Shown here in pieces: positions 53,601 through 64,000 of a stretch of DNA of 64,000 bases (positions within the stretch are counted from its first letter, which is position 1; the number at the start of each line of letters is the position of its first letter). The notes beneath the pieces are model-generated. The model saw only the letters and a program-made list of their open reading frames with translations. It had not been told where the DNA came from and ran no database searches. The DNA lies in the NCBI GenBank assembly GCA_963931925.1, contig OZ007569.1:3597007-3661006 (forward strand), read 5' to 3'. Position numbers and translations under genes: made by a program. The DNA comes from Onchidella celtica (Eukaryota; Mollusca; Gastropoda; Systellommatophora; Onchidiidae).

Positions 53601-56600
53601 TGACCCTTGCCAATGTGCAATGACCACACTACCGCTGTCCACATGGTTTGGTTTGTATTTGATTCGCTGCTATGCCTCATCAAGCTTGACAATGAATTAA
53701 CCGGTGAAACCTTTGTCTCTAAGTCTCTAACCAAAGATCTGACTTATGATACCAAACTGACAGCTGTAGTTTTCATGAGAATGAAGTATGATAACTAGCC
53801 ACGCCCCCCAAGCCCTAAGCAAATGGTTTCATCCAGATTGGCACATACTAATGAACCAGCATGGGCATTTGGGGCAAAGGTCATTTCAGAGCTTGTGTTT
53901 GATTGGTTCTTCGATAACAGACAACTCTAGAATGATGATGGTCAGCTTGTGAGAAAATGAGACAATATTGCAAAATTGTTGAGCAACGGTTCACAAGTCC
54001 ATGTTACACCTTTTGATAGTGTGCTGAGAGCTTTGAAAGCTTAGTCTTTGCGAGTCTGATCAGTGGTTCAATGGTGAACATGTCCTTGTCACAATGCCTT
54101 TGATTTAGAAGAGATACAGTGAGCAATAAGATGGTAGTTGTGTCTCAAAAAGGGCAGTGACCTGATACGCAAAAATTGCGGTCAGTTTGACCTTGCCGTA
54201 TTTAGGAGCCCGTGAAGTCGAAGCCGTATTTCGACGCCTCGTGCAGCATGACGGTTAAAGTAGTTATGTAATTTCCCTTTCAAATAATTATAAATTAGAA
54301 GAAAACAGACACAAAAATTAAGGGGAAAAGAAAAAAAAAATTTTAATTCAGAAAGCAGGAAATTTCCTGAGGATTCGAATCCCTACTATGACCAATTCTG
54401 TGCCTTGTCACATAAATATTTAGGTCATCAGGTCTATTGAGGAATATAATTTGCTCTCGGCAATCTGATCATTCACAAATGATGGAACTTACAACTTCAT
54501 CAATAAATTTCTCCCTCTCGTATCTTTCTTTCCTCCATTGTAGGTCTTCCCCTTCCTCCTCTCCCTGTTCCTCATCTGACTGATGACCAAACATATCTGA
54601 CTGTGAGTTCTGGTCTGTGAAAAAAAAAAAAAATCTTGCATTTAGCATCAGAGATATTCCAGGTCTGGAGTTATATGTTCATGTATCTCAAGTAACAAAA
54701 TGTTCAACATCTTTGAGACATAACACAAGGTAAGGAAAACACATTCCCACAAGTAAACAATTTTGTATGTTCAAATAAATATTCTCTGCATTGAAAGTTG
54801 AAACACAAATGTCTAATTGGAAGGAGAGAAAGAGAGAAGAAAAACAAGAGAAATAAATTTACAGAAATCCATCTCCCAAGCTCAGCTCTCATGGCTGATT
54901 TCCAGCTCAGAACAATTTCTTGAAGTGTTAAGTAAACAGAAACTGAGAGGGGGAACAACATGGATGAGGAAGACATCAGACAGAAATGAATGGAAGCCAT
55001 TGTCGGAGGGCTACATACAGCAGTGGATGGACAATGCCTAGGTAAGAGTGAAAGGTCAAGTAAACATGAAAAGTAATAATATAATAATGTACAAAAGAAA
55101 CTCAAAAGACTGAAAGATAATCATTCTAATTTTAAAATCTTACAACACAAATGATCACATACGCCTTTATGTCACTCTGTAAAAAAAATTTTGGAAGAAC
55201 TACAATGTAATTGTAAACAAAGAGATATTACACAACACACTTGATTAGAAATACTAAAATAACAAAGTAATAGATCCAAGCATTTATTCACATTATCAGC
55301 AAGTTGCCATACAAAGTTTCCATAAAGGTTAAATACTAGCTTTAGTCAATGGTACTTCTAAGCTCCTTGTTATCAACTCAGTTGTCTTTTTAAAACACCC
55401 TTAGAAACAAACACACACAAACAATGTAAACAAGATATTTGTACTAGACTGCTGTGTAGATCTACAACTGTAAAAGCAAAAAGCATCAAGTACATACCAA
55501 TATCTCTCCAACGAAAGTTTCTCATACGACCTCCACCTTCTGTGTATAAGTCCCCATCCTGCAGATACATCTCTTTAAATCTCATCACTTCTCTGTCATC
55601 TTCATCCTGGAGTTGTTTCCTGTAACATCACACATGACACGATGAATGAATAGAGACAAGGCATTCCAACTTGACTGAACTAATCCATAAAAATATCACT
55701 GATTGAAACTCTTTCACTTTGAGCCGTGAGTCCCTATCACGGTATGCTAACAGAATTTACTCCATACCACTAACATGACTACAGTGCAGGTTCTATCCCT
55801 TCACCCCTGACAGCAGTGTGACAGTACTATTAGAGTGTTGTCATAAAGTCAAGGGAGACAAAACGATGTACAACTCATACAAAGACAAGGGGAATGATTA
55901 CTAAATTACAGGTGTAGAGTGAAACGGCTGAACAGATGATATTTTGCAAAGTTCACAAATAAAATAGGAGTAGTAATACAGGGATGGGTGCAACGGACGG
56001 AAAGATTTCCTGAACTTTGACCTAACATATCACAGCCAGCAGCAAAAACATACACACAAAACCATCCATAAATACATTGGACCACACACAAAACATGTTT
56101 ACCAAAATAACAAAAAATCCAGAAATCAGGATATGTCTGGAGGATTTTTCCTGGCATTAATTTGTTTTTAAAATAGCTTACCATTTTGAAATTGGATTCA
56201 ACAGACAAAGAACTCAAACCGACTTATGAACTACAATAGAGCTTCAGAGGAAGAGAAAATCTGTCAAACATATCATCATGCCAGTATAACTTTATTCTTT
56301 ATTTACTTTGTTAGATGTGGCCATAACAATATAGCACAACAAAGTGTATTCTATCATTCCTGCAGAAATTTTGAAGGCAGAAAGTGTTAAAAAGTTGTTC
56401 TAATACTTCATAAAGTTTAAGTACAAAACTTTAGACGTGATTTTCTCAAAACACACTGATGTGGAGACAGAATAAAGCAGTGCTGGTGCAACAAAATGTT
56501 TCAGTCTTTGGATCCTGAATGGTCATGTGTCTCGCTGTTCTCCTGCAGTCTTTAGGTGGCAGCTGCATTTGAACCGCAGGATCTAATTCACCGAACAGGA

Positions 56601-59600
56601 TGGTGACCTCACTAATGTTTACTTGAAATATTCTGTTTGTCAGACGTTGAGTGCGCACAGCCTTGGGCCCACCGTAGACATGACGCAATTTTGATTTGAC
56701 TATTTCATTGTGTGCAGTGCCACTGGTTTTGTCCACTGAAATTGCAGTAGAAAATCTAGGAATTCAGTGCACAGTAACAACTTACATGTGTAAACGACCA
56801 ACTTCATCTCTCAATTTCTCCGCAGAGACTCCTGCCATGTCCCGATCTCCAGCCTCCTCTTCCAGGATGTCCTCCTCCTCGGCCAGGTCAAGGTCTTCAT
56901 CACTCTCATACTCACTCCCTGGGAACATCATGAATCAGACATATGGTACATTTCATTGAAGTATGTTTCTCAAAGATCTATAGGATCCACGAAACTGGCA
57001 TAAATGATGCTCCGTACAATGGAAATACTTCATCTCACACTCTTTACTGCTGGACAGAAGTCAATGCTAGTTGCCTTGTACGCTATCTCGAATTTCAACA
57101 TCCTCATGATCAATGTTCAATCTAATTTTCCAAATCACTGAGCAGAACTTTTGATGCTTTGGGCAAAAATATTTTAAATTCAAAGCTAGTGCACGACAAT
57201 CAAACTTTTGTGCACGGCACCAGTACAGCGACTGCAGCTGCACACCTGCGCAGCGCAGAGGGAACACTGCTCGTTGATATTTAGCCATAGACATATTGTA
57301 AATTGAGTATGTAATGTATTATACAGGGATGTAAGTGGTCTTGCAGAAAAAAATAGGAAAATCCCACACAGAAACTACCTGTAAGCACAATGGTTCAACA
57401 CTGCTACAGTGAACTAGACCGACAAACACTGGAGCAAAGTTACTTGGAATGCTCAGTCTAAAGAGATGCTTTATAAAGATATAAAATTTAGTCCTAGCAT
57501 TAGTCTATCTCTGTTAGTGCTATACTCAATGCCAACAGCCATAAAGTCATGGCAAAAAATGAACAATGTGATTTGTATGTTTTTTATTCATAAGTAAATT
57601 TTACCATTTCACGTGGGTGAACTATATTTTCTATGTCATAAATTTTTGTCCATTAAATAAAACTTATCTGATATCTCAGGTGAGAAAAATGGACAAGCGT
57701 TTATTACCTGATAACTCTGCTTCATCTTCCACAAATTCTCTCTTGATTCTGTTGAGGATAACATTTGGAATTAGCATTATTGCATTCTCTAAAATTTATT
57801 GCATATTTTTCTTGGGAGAAAAACATTTCAATATAACTCAAACTTGCATTACATGATGTAAAAACTTATAAAGATTTTGCTGACATATCTAAGGTCAATT
57901 GTTAAATACACGGAACTGAATGCATATGGCGTATTCCACAAAATGCTTAAAAATTCACAGGTGTGGAAAGACGAGGTCAAATTTCTTTTAAAACAGTTGG
58001 GGAATCCATATTTCTGAAAAACAAGACTGCAAAACACGAAAAGAAGACGAAGAAAAAAAGGTGCTAAGTCAGTATTACCCTTTCCCTTTCTTCTTCTCTT
58101 TGAAGCCAGTAAATTTAACAGGTTGATTTGATTCTATATCCTCTCCCTCCTCCACGTCTGTGTCTGCCTGTCTCTCATCATCATCGACTTCCCTTTCATC
58201 TTCGCTGTCTGACAAGAGGGGCTGGTGGAACAAAGAAATTATCCCAAATATTTACCTAGCATGAGGACACATTAGGTATTCTTCTACCAAAATAAAGCCA
58301 GCACCTGCTCAGTATGAAGACAATTTAGTTTTTGTTGTCCAGTAGGTTTATGATCATGTTATAGTATTTATCATTTATTTGGTCTGGTACTGACTAAGAA
58401 GCCAAAAAAATGAACAACTTTAAGCAGAAGTTTACATAGAACATGTCTTCAAATCTTATCTCTTGGCATTTTAAACTTTCATGCCCATTTTTTCTTTCTG
58501 CAACTCCTCGAAGTCTTTATTTTGAATCAGTGGTTCTCAAATATTCTGTATTGTGACTCACCATTCAGTTTTTCCTAACATGCAAGAAATAACACTGAGA
58601 CAGAGTTATTTGCATGCATATGTGTCTACATCCAGTACAGTCTCAGCTCTGTTTTATTTCTAACTTCAAGTTAATCAACCATAGCATAGCCCAAACACTA
58701 CAGTTTCCTCCTGATCAAACTAAATCCTATTCCACAGCCTAGAAACCAATACATCAATATTTTTCTTTGGTTTGACTTCATTGCTATTACAAGTTTTATT
58801 TCATGTCCGTAAAAGTAAAACTGATTTCCTCTCCATGCTATGACAAAACTGTAACACCATAAAGCTGACAAAAAATCTCAAAATTTTCTGTCAAGCAATT
58901 AAGGCAGTACGCTGTATATAATTTTCATTTATTCAGACCGATGGATTCTAATCCAGCCCACCTTTTTCCATGTATGTTTATTGTTGGTGGCATCTTCATA
59001 CTCATCATCTGAGAGGACATGGAAAGGATCATAAATGTCGTCGTTTTCATGAGTCGATGAGTTGTTAATGCCAGAACTTTTAATTTCAAAACTCTGTGTG
59101 CTCTTGATACCATTCTGAGATGAGGGGAAAGCATCTTCACTGTCCCACTGGGGTCTGAAATAGCAAAAATCATGTAAAAGTTGGTAAAATTAACTTTGGC
59201 TTGGAATTACTTCAAAAAGCCATTAGAGAATTTATGTTGAGAAACTTCCATAAAAGCAGCATATATGTTTTACATAGTGAAAAAAAAAAAATTCATGCAA
59301 CAATGTTTCATCACTTAATGAAACAGAGCACACATAAACATCAGTGATGGGAACCACAATTTCCTCAACTTTTGACGTAATGTGTCGCTGCCAACCACAA
59401 TACACACATATACTGAGGCAAATTCACATATTAGGCAACAAACAAAACAGTGTTTACTAAAGAGAAAATATTTTTAAAATCCGGAAATGAAGAAATTTCC
59501 TGAGAAATCCCATCCCTGAAACATGCATTTGGCCATGCTGCCATCTTGAACCATTTAATAAAAATAGGAAATTCTAAGCATAAATACAGTGGAACTTGGA

Positions 59601-62600
59601 TACAACAGTGTTCATGAGACTACTGCAAAACTCCTGTTCTAAGCGAGGTCCCGTTATAGGCAAGGCCAAAGGGAAACCAATCATGTAAATAAAGGGCTTG
59701 ACCTGGGAGAAATTTCATGGTCCCTAGGCCTACAGATTTGAGCCTTGTTTTTTACATCTCTGCCCACCTCTTCAATTAATTTTGTCTTTATTTCAAGATA
59801 AAAATATTTTCTCTTCTTTGCTGCAATCATTATATTGCAGTGTAGATTCTCTTGCTAAAAAAAATGAATAGTGATGCGTTCGCTTGAAAGATAGCCCAGC
59901 AAGTGACCACCGTCTTGGTCAGGTATAGATCTACATATAAGGCGCACACAGAATGACCACTCCCTTACGTTTAGGTTTACATGCAAATGTGCCAACCACA
60001 TGGGCCCTGTTTACCCAACTGGCCATACGTTCACACAAAGGACTGACCACGTGCGACTAGTTTTGCATCATGGCCCATCTCCATGGTGCATGGCCATCCC
60101 ACCACCCTACCTCCCACAGTTACACAATCAGGGCTGGGAATGGGCAGTAGCAAAAAAAGAGGAAACAGTAATGCGGCCGGGGTCCAGGGGCCGCCGTAGG
60201 CCCCGGTGGGGTCCAGGGGCAAAGCCACTGCACCCCCCACCACCAAATGGTTTTTTGCTATTTTATACTGTGAAAACTGCCTCTCCTGAAACAAAATTCC
60301 ATGATTTGAGACTGATAATTGAGAACAAAGTTCATATAAATACATGAAACTTGAAATTAGCACACAAAAATTCACATACATACATCTAAAGAAAACATTT
60401 ACTGGGGCACATCTGACACTTTAGTTGGGTGGCTTAAAAAAGCTCATGATGGATTTCTGTTTCTTGGCTGGTGGTTTTGCTGTGTCAGCCATGGTTATTG
60501 CAGCTGGTCTTTTTCTTTGAGGTTCAGGAAGTGGAGAATTTGTTACTTCACTTGAAACAGGTGGTGGGGAATTTGATATTTCACTTGATACAGACAAAGG
60601 AGTCTGTGACACTGGAGGCAGTTTTGACTTTGGATTTGGAGGGTTTGATCTTTTTGATTTTCCTTTGGCTTTCTTGACAGGCTGTGGTGCTGATGCTGAT
60701 GATGATGATGACTGTTGTGTTTTCTTTTGAAGAGATGCTAGCTGGGCTTTTTTTGTAGGCAGTTTGTGAGATTCCTTTCTTGCTTCCTGGTTTGCTTTGT
60801 GAGCCTTTGCAGCATTCCTGATATTTCTGGTCAAAACAGGGTCGACATGTTCTCTCTCAGGATCAGATTTAGCAAACCTCTTAACAGCAGTGGTGTTCAA
60901 TGCTCTGAGGTGGTATTTGATAGTCTGGTATGCAGAGTAAGTTTGAGTGTCTAAGTTGGTTTTGCCTTTGGTGATTATGCTGTTCATAATGCTGAATGTA
61001 CTTTCCACCTGCGCACCATGGAAACATGACAATACAGCCTTTGCCACTTGACAGACAATTGGGTACTTTTGCTCCGGAACATTTGCCCACCACTCATCAA
61101 TCCTCCCATTCATTTCCTTTAAATTAGAATCACTCTGAAAGGACCTGGCTTCTTTGTCAAACACATTGACGTCGACTACAAGTTCTGGGACAAGTTTAGG
61201 GAATTTCATCATGTAGGTCAATGAAGCAGTGGTTCCTCTTAATTGTGGATCGAGTGATGCAAAAGCCTTCAGTGCATCATTATCAATCGGCATCTTCTTC
61301 AGCAAGACATCTCCTGCATTTATGTACGCTTGAAGAGCTTTCTTTTCGAAACCTACAACCAATGAGTCACTCTTGGGCTTTTCATCAAGAAGGGTTCTTG
61401 TCTCATAACCATAAAAAATGAGGGCGGTGGGAAGATGCAGACTTTCATTGTTAACATTGATTTTCTTGAGACCAGATGTTGATTTGTTTAATACTTCCGG
61501 CTTCATGAAATTTCCAAGGAAATTCTTCAACAGTGTTTCTGTCTAAGATCGATACATTGAAAAAGTACGATGCCAAAAATACCATTATTGGCCCAGCACT
61601 GCTAGGCCATCCGGCTCGTTACGGTTGTCGGTTTGGCTTTTTGATTTCGCAAACGCATCGGGTTTGGCCTGCCTTGTGTCTCTTTTATTAGGCCAGATAA
61701 CATTGTGCGGTAGGCCATTTGGCTCTTCTTCGTACATAGTTTGGCTTCTTCTCGTAATCGGCAGCTGGCATGCTTCGTACTTTTGCTCGTTCGATGATTT
61801 TTTCTTTAATTTTTTTTAAAATATAATTTATTAACACAAAATAAAAAACCGAGGAGCTGAAAAACCATTTCCGCGGAATTCCGCGGACAATTCCCAGCCC
61901 TGCACAATATTGCTGGAATGCACGCAAAGGGTCATAACACTATCAACCCCCCCCCCCCCTCCCCAACTGCTTGTGTATTCCCTCTTTGCCCATTTCCTGA
62001 TAGATTCCCCTCCCCCGCGATATTTTGTTCAATGTATTCCGTGACGTCAGAATGAAAAATGTTGTTGTATCAGAGATGTGCTTTATTTGCCACCGTTAGC
62101 AATAAGTTTTTTTCTCTACTTGTGAGAAGAGTGAATGAAATGCGGATTTTAAATTATGCTGTTGTACCCGGGGCCCTATTCAATCCTAGGTCATGATACT
62201 TGAGGTCTACTGCACCAAATATGCATCACAAATGTACTTATTTACACCAAGTTCATTTACAGAAATTTTTTAAAATGATGAAAAGTAACAATGGAAGTTC
62301 CCAATTCTATGACAGCTTGAAAATATACAATGACTTGCTCAACACAAATGATACGAGACTGACAAATTAATTCTTACCCGAAAGTTCCTGAACACAAACC
62401 CATCAATTCTCTCATGTTATCATCGTCATCATCATCAACTCCTGTCCTGGCCTGGCTATCAGAAGCATGGAAAATATTGCCTGCTGACATCTTCAAGCTG
62501 GAATCTGGATGTGTAAAGGATACAATAACGAGGCATTAACTCACAGACACAGTGTGAGAGTGGAACACATAGGTGGGAATGGCAAAATCTTCACAGGGCT

Positions 62601-63473
62601 GGAAACAGACTGAAACCACTCGACAGGCCCGAATCTAGCTGCAAGCTTACATATTTATGAACACATGAGGATACATGAATATTTAACTGAAGGTGGGCAA
62701 AAATTTTGATGGGGGTAACAGGACAATTCCTACCCAGGGGGACAAAAAATATTAAGATGATATGATAACTTGGAGATATTGTCTTTAAAAAAAATTCAAT
62801 TTTGAATCATACCCGTTGCAAATATGATGCTAGACAAAATTAAGCATGTACAATGCAAAATGGTAGTCCATCACAAAAGTTCCTCCATCTATCCAATATG
62901 AAGCTGCTAAATGTACTTGGAACCACTGTTATTTCGCTGGGTAGAATGGTCGACACTTGCCCGAAATAACACATGCAACTTCTCTAGAACCATGTTCTGT
63001 CACTGTCTACCGTACAACCCTAACCCTAACAATAGGGCCAACATTGGTATGCAAATCTCTTAGATACACCCAATTACAAACAAACCTTCATGCCTTCATA
63101 TAAGTATTGCTTCATTCACTCATCGATCACATAATTAAAACATTTCTTTAATAAATTCAAAGTTTACATAACCTGACTCAGCTTGGAGATAAATAAAACA
63201 AACTGGTAAAATTTACCTTTTTGTTTCTTCCACTTATGCAGTGCAGCACAAATAGTCATGCAGCACTAAATGTAAGCGGGAGATAATTTGCCCAACAGAA
63301 CTTTCCAACAGACATGTTTTTTATGTCTATCTACACAAAACTGACATCTCTAGATCAGAATCAAACAGCACATACCCCAATCTCCCATGCTGGTACTTTC
63401 ATCTGCAGGTTGCTGAGCTAGGAGTGCTATCCTAGACTTGGGTGGGGGCTGGGTCTGGGGCATTTTCAGGTAT
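50507..63473 (-). CDS. CLSPN: Claspin, C-terminal 12 coding exons (5' part off window)
   Basis: Claspin is the replication-fork and ATR-checkpoint mediator that presents CHK1 to ATR. Exons in transcript order: 63376-63473, 62378-62504, 58962-59154, 58079-58221, 57708-57748, 56786-56918, 55498-55619, 54493-54614, 53323-53389, 52693-52787, 51891-52052, 50507-50662. All are GT-AG and in phase; 485 codons before the stop. Landmarks: one CHK1-binding motif (NMRELMGLCSGTF), long acidic stretches, FVEDEAELSG, the conserved MYLQDGDLYTEGGGRMRNFR block, NSRNFVFQT and a C-terminal SIFNLLE like human SIFKYLE. Upstream exons lie beyond the right edge. It is convergent with EFCAB11. Confidence 0.93.
51227..51494. 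mobile_element. fold-back MITE with 46-bp inverted repeats
   Basis: CATATCGCGGGTATAGAGCA and about 26 more bases at the left are mirrored, with one or two changes, at about 51446-51494, around a core of about 170 bases. No duplication was identified. It lies in the last CLSPN intron. Confidence 0.75.
51891..52052 (-). CDS. CLSPN: CLSPN exon
   Basis: LQKKGSFLSRGKDTLVKIAR, then SAKNSRNFVFQTVESQETQD. NSRNFVF is identical to human claspin. The acceptor is TTTTCCAG and the donor ACT|GTGAGC. Confidence 0.92.
52693..52787 (-). CDS. CLSPN: CLSPN exon (poly-proline)
   Basis: ESITPLAKTTSDSDINIVKP, then a run of eight prolines after a Leu and KPK. The acceptor is TTTCCCAG and the donor AAAG|GTAGGT. 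A poly-Pro insert is not typical of vertebrate claspin. Confidence 0.82.
53323..53389 (-). CDS. CLSPN: CLSPN exon
   Basis: EPTADSENSQMLKFGQFFLK, then KK. The acceptor is TTCCCAG and the donor AAAAG|GTAAGT. Phase fits both neighbours. Confidence 0.85.
54493..54614 (-). CDS. CLSPN: CLSPN exon
   Basis: QNSQSDMFGHQSDEEQGEEE, then GEDLQWRKERYEREKFIDEV, matching WRKERIEREQWL of human. The acceptor is TTTTTCACAG and the donor GTT|GTAAGT. Confidence 0.92.
55498..55619 (-). CDS. CLSPN: CLSPN exon (conserved core)
   Basis: KQLQDEDDREVMRFKEMYLQ, then DGDLYTEGGGRMRNFRWRDI. This is the best conserved claspin block ([20 protein letters not shown] in human). The acceptor is ATGTTACAG and the donor ATTG|GTATGT. 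Confidence 0.95.
55979..56160. mobile_element. degenerate MITE, CAGGGATGGG family
   Basis: The left end CAGGGATGGGTGCAAC and the following ATTTCCTGAACTTTGAC match the start of 59342-59518; the right end is eroded. It lies in a CLSPN intron. Confidence 0.55.
56786..56918 (-). CDS. CLSPN: CLSPN exon (acidic)
   Basis: SEYESDEDLDLAEEEDILEE, then AGDRDMAGVSAEKLRDEVGR and LHM. The final LRDEVGRLHM aligns with LKDQLGKIHM of human claspin. The acceptor is GTTCCCAG and the donor ACAT|GTAAGT. Confidence 0.92.
57325..57570. repeat. dispersed repeat, unclassified
   Basis: Related to 1897-2215 in the same orientation (shared CACTGGAGCAAAGTTACTTGG-like block). Nature unknown. It lies in a CLSPN intron. 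Confidence 0.4.
57708..57748 (-). CDS. CLSPN: CLSPN micro-exon
   Basis: A 41-bp exon, IKREFVEDEAELS, matching the FxEDEAELSGS block of claspin. The acceptor is CCTCAACAG and the donor CAG|GTAATA. Confidence 0.87.
58079..58221 (-). CDS. CLSPN: CLSPN exon
   Basis: PLLSDSEDEREVDDDDERQA, DVEEGEDIESNQPVKFTGFK and a basic EKKKGKG. The acceptor is TTCCACCAG; the donor is GG|GTAATA, placed by phase. Confidence 0.85.
58962..59154 (-). CDS. CLSPN: CLSPN exon (acidic, Ser-rich)
   Basis: PQWDSEDAFPSSQNGIKSTQ, then DDIYDPFHVLSDDEYEDATN and KHTWKK. The acceptor is GCTATTTCAG and the donor AAAAAG|GTGGGC. The next intron upstream (59155-62377) contains a MITE and a DNA transposon. Confidence 0.85.
59342..59518. 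mobile_element. MITE, CAGGGATGGG family, 6-bp target duplication AAACAT
   Basis: 177 bp with ends CAGTGATGGGAA and ATCCCATCCCTG, flanked by exact AAACAT (59336-59341 and 59519-59524). Its ends resemble those of the transposon at 60129 (CAGGGCTGGGAA). It lies in a CLSPN intron. Confidence 0.85.
60129..61902 (-). mobile_element. hAT-like DNA transposon, internally deleted, 6-bp duplication CACAAT
   Basis: 1,774 bp with ends CAGGGCTGGGAAT and ATTCCCAGCCCTG, flanked by exact CACAAT (60123-60128 and 61903-61908). It encodes the last part of a transposase on the minus strand. The N-terminal and catalytic parts are missing, so it is nonautonomous. Near the right end is a palindromic CCGCGGAATTCCGCGG (61871-61886). 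It lies in a CLSPN intron. Confidence 0.88.
60421..61530 (-). CDS. hAT-like transposase C-terminal half with terminal PIP box
   Basis: About 369 open codons, preceded by a stop, so the true start is unclear (first codon TTG; first ATG a few codons on). It includes LRGTTASLTYMMKFPKLVPE, VAKAVLSCFHGAQVESTFSI, the NSIITKGKTNLDTQTYSAYQ helix, a basic KxxK linker rich in Ser, Pro and Lys, and the last residues KKQKSIMSFFKPPN. The C-terminal QKSIMSFF (60436-60459) fits the PCNA-binding consensus Qxx[ILM]xx[FY][FY]. The VES.FS..N segment is like a hAT dimerisation region. Superfamily is moderately sure; function as transposase is doubtful in this truncated copy. Confidence 0.65.
   Translation of the reverse strand: MKNFLGNFMKPEVLNKSTSGLKKINVNNESLHLPTALIFYGYETRTLLDEKPKSDSLVVGFEKKALQAYINAGDVLLKKMPIDNDALKAFASLDPQLRGTTASLTYMMKFPKLVPELVVDVNVFDKEARSFQSDSNLKEMNGRIDEWWANVPEQKYPIVCQVAKAVLSCFHGAQVESTFSIMNSIITKGKTNLDTQTYSAYQTIKYHLRALNTTAVKRFAKSDPEREHVDPVLTRNIRNAAKAHKANQEARKESHKLPTKKAQLASLQKKTQQSSSSSASAPQPVKKAKGKSKRSNPPNPKSKLPPVSQTPLSVSSEISNSPPPVSSEVTNSPLPEPQRKRPAAITMADTAKPPAKKQKSIMSFFKPPN
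62378..62504 (-). CDS. CLSPN: CLSPN exon with CHK1-binding motif
   Basis: SSLKMSAGNIFHASDSQART, a D6 run, then NMRELMGLCSGTF. The ELxxLCSGxF core is the CKB motif whose Ser is phosphorylated before CHK1 docks in vertebrate claspin. The acceptor is CACATCCAG and the donor CGG|GTAAGA. Confidence 0.88.
63376..63473 (-). CDS. CLSPN: CLSPN exon (first in window)
   Basis: YLKMPQTQPPPKSRIALLAQ, then QPADESTSMGDW. The acceptor is GTCCTATCAG and the donor TGGG|GTATGT. It starts in phase 2, so further exons lie upstream. An internal Met in the frame means this could be mistaken for a start. Confidence 0.78.
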
Positions 63474-64000
63474 CTGATAGGACAGAATGACATAAGAAAT
63501 CATAATGAAAGTTTATTAGGACAGGGTCATGGTTCTCAAACTTTCAGAATTGCAATCCACAGCTCCAGGCAAACCCTCATTTGCTTTAGTTTTATGGCAC
63601 CAGAACTTCTGTTGTTGCCACCCCTGCCCCCGTCCCTTCCCCAGTTTTATAGTAAGCACTACATCCGCATCTTGGATTGTATACAAACAAGGTTGCAAAA
63701 CTGCTGCTGAAAAGAAATCCCACTTCCTGTAGCAAGGCTTGATATAAATTTTTAATTCATTAATTTTATCACATATACTTCTCCATACATTTTATCAAAT
63801 ACCAGTATTTGGTGATATCAGAATGCAGACCTGCCAACTAAATGACCTCTTCAATAAGGGATACCTCAAGGGGTACATATTGATGGTGTCAGCCACAAAT
63901 GGGCCATCTAAGAAGAAGTAAATTTTACAGAAGAAGCTAAAAACTGTTTTATTAAACTATTTATGACCATTTCAACTCCAGATTTAGTATATTACTTTAA
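63474..64000 (-). other. CLSPN intron, no recognised element
   Basis: 527 bases upstream of the first CLSPN exon in the window. No exon with matching phase was recognised here. Confidence 0.5.

Noticed and set aside
56446..56736. 96-codon minus-strand frame as an extra CLSPN exon
   Set aside because: Its residues do not fit claspin, and exons 55498-55619 and 56786-56918 already join in perfect phase and match human order.

Overview
This window is animal nuclear DNA. It has AT-rich introns, GT-AG splice sites and small exons, tRNA-headed SINEs, CR1/L2-type and RTE-type LINEs, Ty3/gypsy LTR elements and many terminal-inverted-repeat (TIR) DNA transposons. The three host proteins are clearly metazoan but well diverged from vertebrate orthologs. 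The repeat mix suggests a lophotrochozoan, perhaps a mollusc; that placement is inference.

Three host genes were assembled by hand; reading phase matches at every exon junction. (1) FBXO11, minus strand, 416..31830: 18 coding exons, 798 complete codons, from the start codon through the F-box and the right-handed beta-helix repeats. The C-terminal UBR zinc finger lies off the left edge. (2) EFCAB11, plus strand, 32089..38606: six coding exons, 167 aa, complete. (3) CLSPN (claspin), minus strand, 50507..63473: the last 12 coding exons, 485 aa including one Chk1-binding motif. Its N-terminal part lies off the right edge. FBXO11 and EFCAB11 are head to head with 258 bp between start codons. EFCAB11 and CLSPN are convergent, with about 12 kb of transposon-rich DNA between them.

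The rest is mostly mobile DNA. The outstanding item is a 7.75-kb Ty3/gypsy element at 14909..22658, inside an FBXO11 intron. Its two LTRs look identical except for one C run, it has a 5-bp target duplication (ACGTG), and it carries one uninterrupted 1566-codon gag-pol frame. In pol, integrase precedes reverse transcriptase, the Gmr1-like order, and gag contains a SCAN-like capsid domain. It appears to sit inside an older TIR element (14420..24631, 4-bp duplication AACA). The same gene also holds a solo LTR, a 1.4-kb gag-only LTR element, a RTE-type LINE fragment, a SINE and several MITEs.

Between EFCAB11 and CLSPN lies a decayed hAT-like transposase gene. It was tandemly duplicated over 539 bp, then hit by a near-intact CR1/L2-type LINE and by a MITE whose ends match the decayed element's own left end. 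A CLSPN intron carries another DNA transposon (60129..61902) whose 369-codon frame ends in a consensus PCNA-binding (PIP) motif. At least four CAG...CTG-ended insertions in the window have exact 6-bp target duplications, while one hAT MITE has the usual 8 bp.
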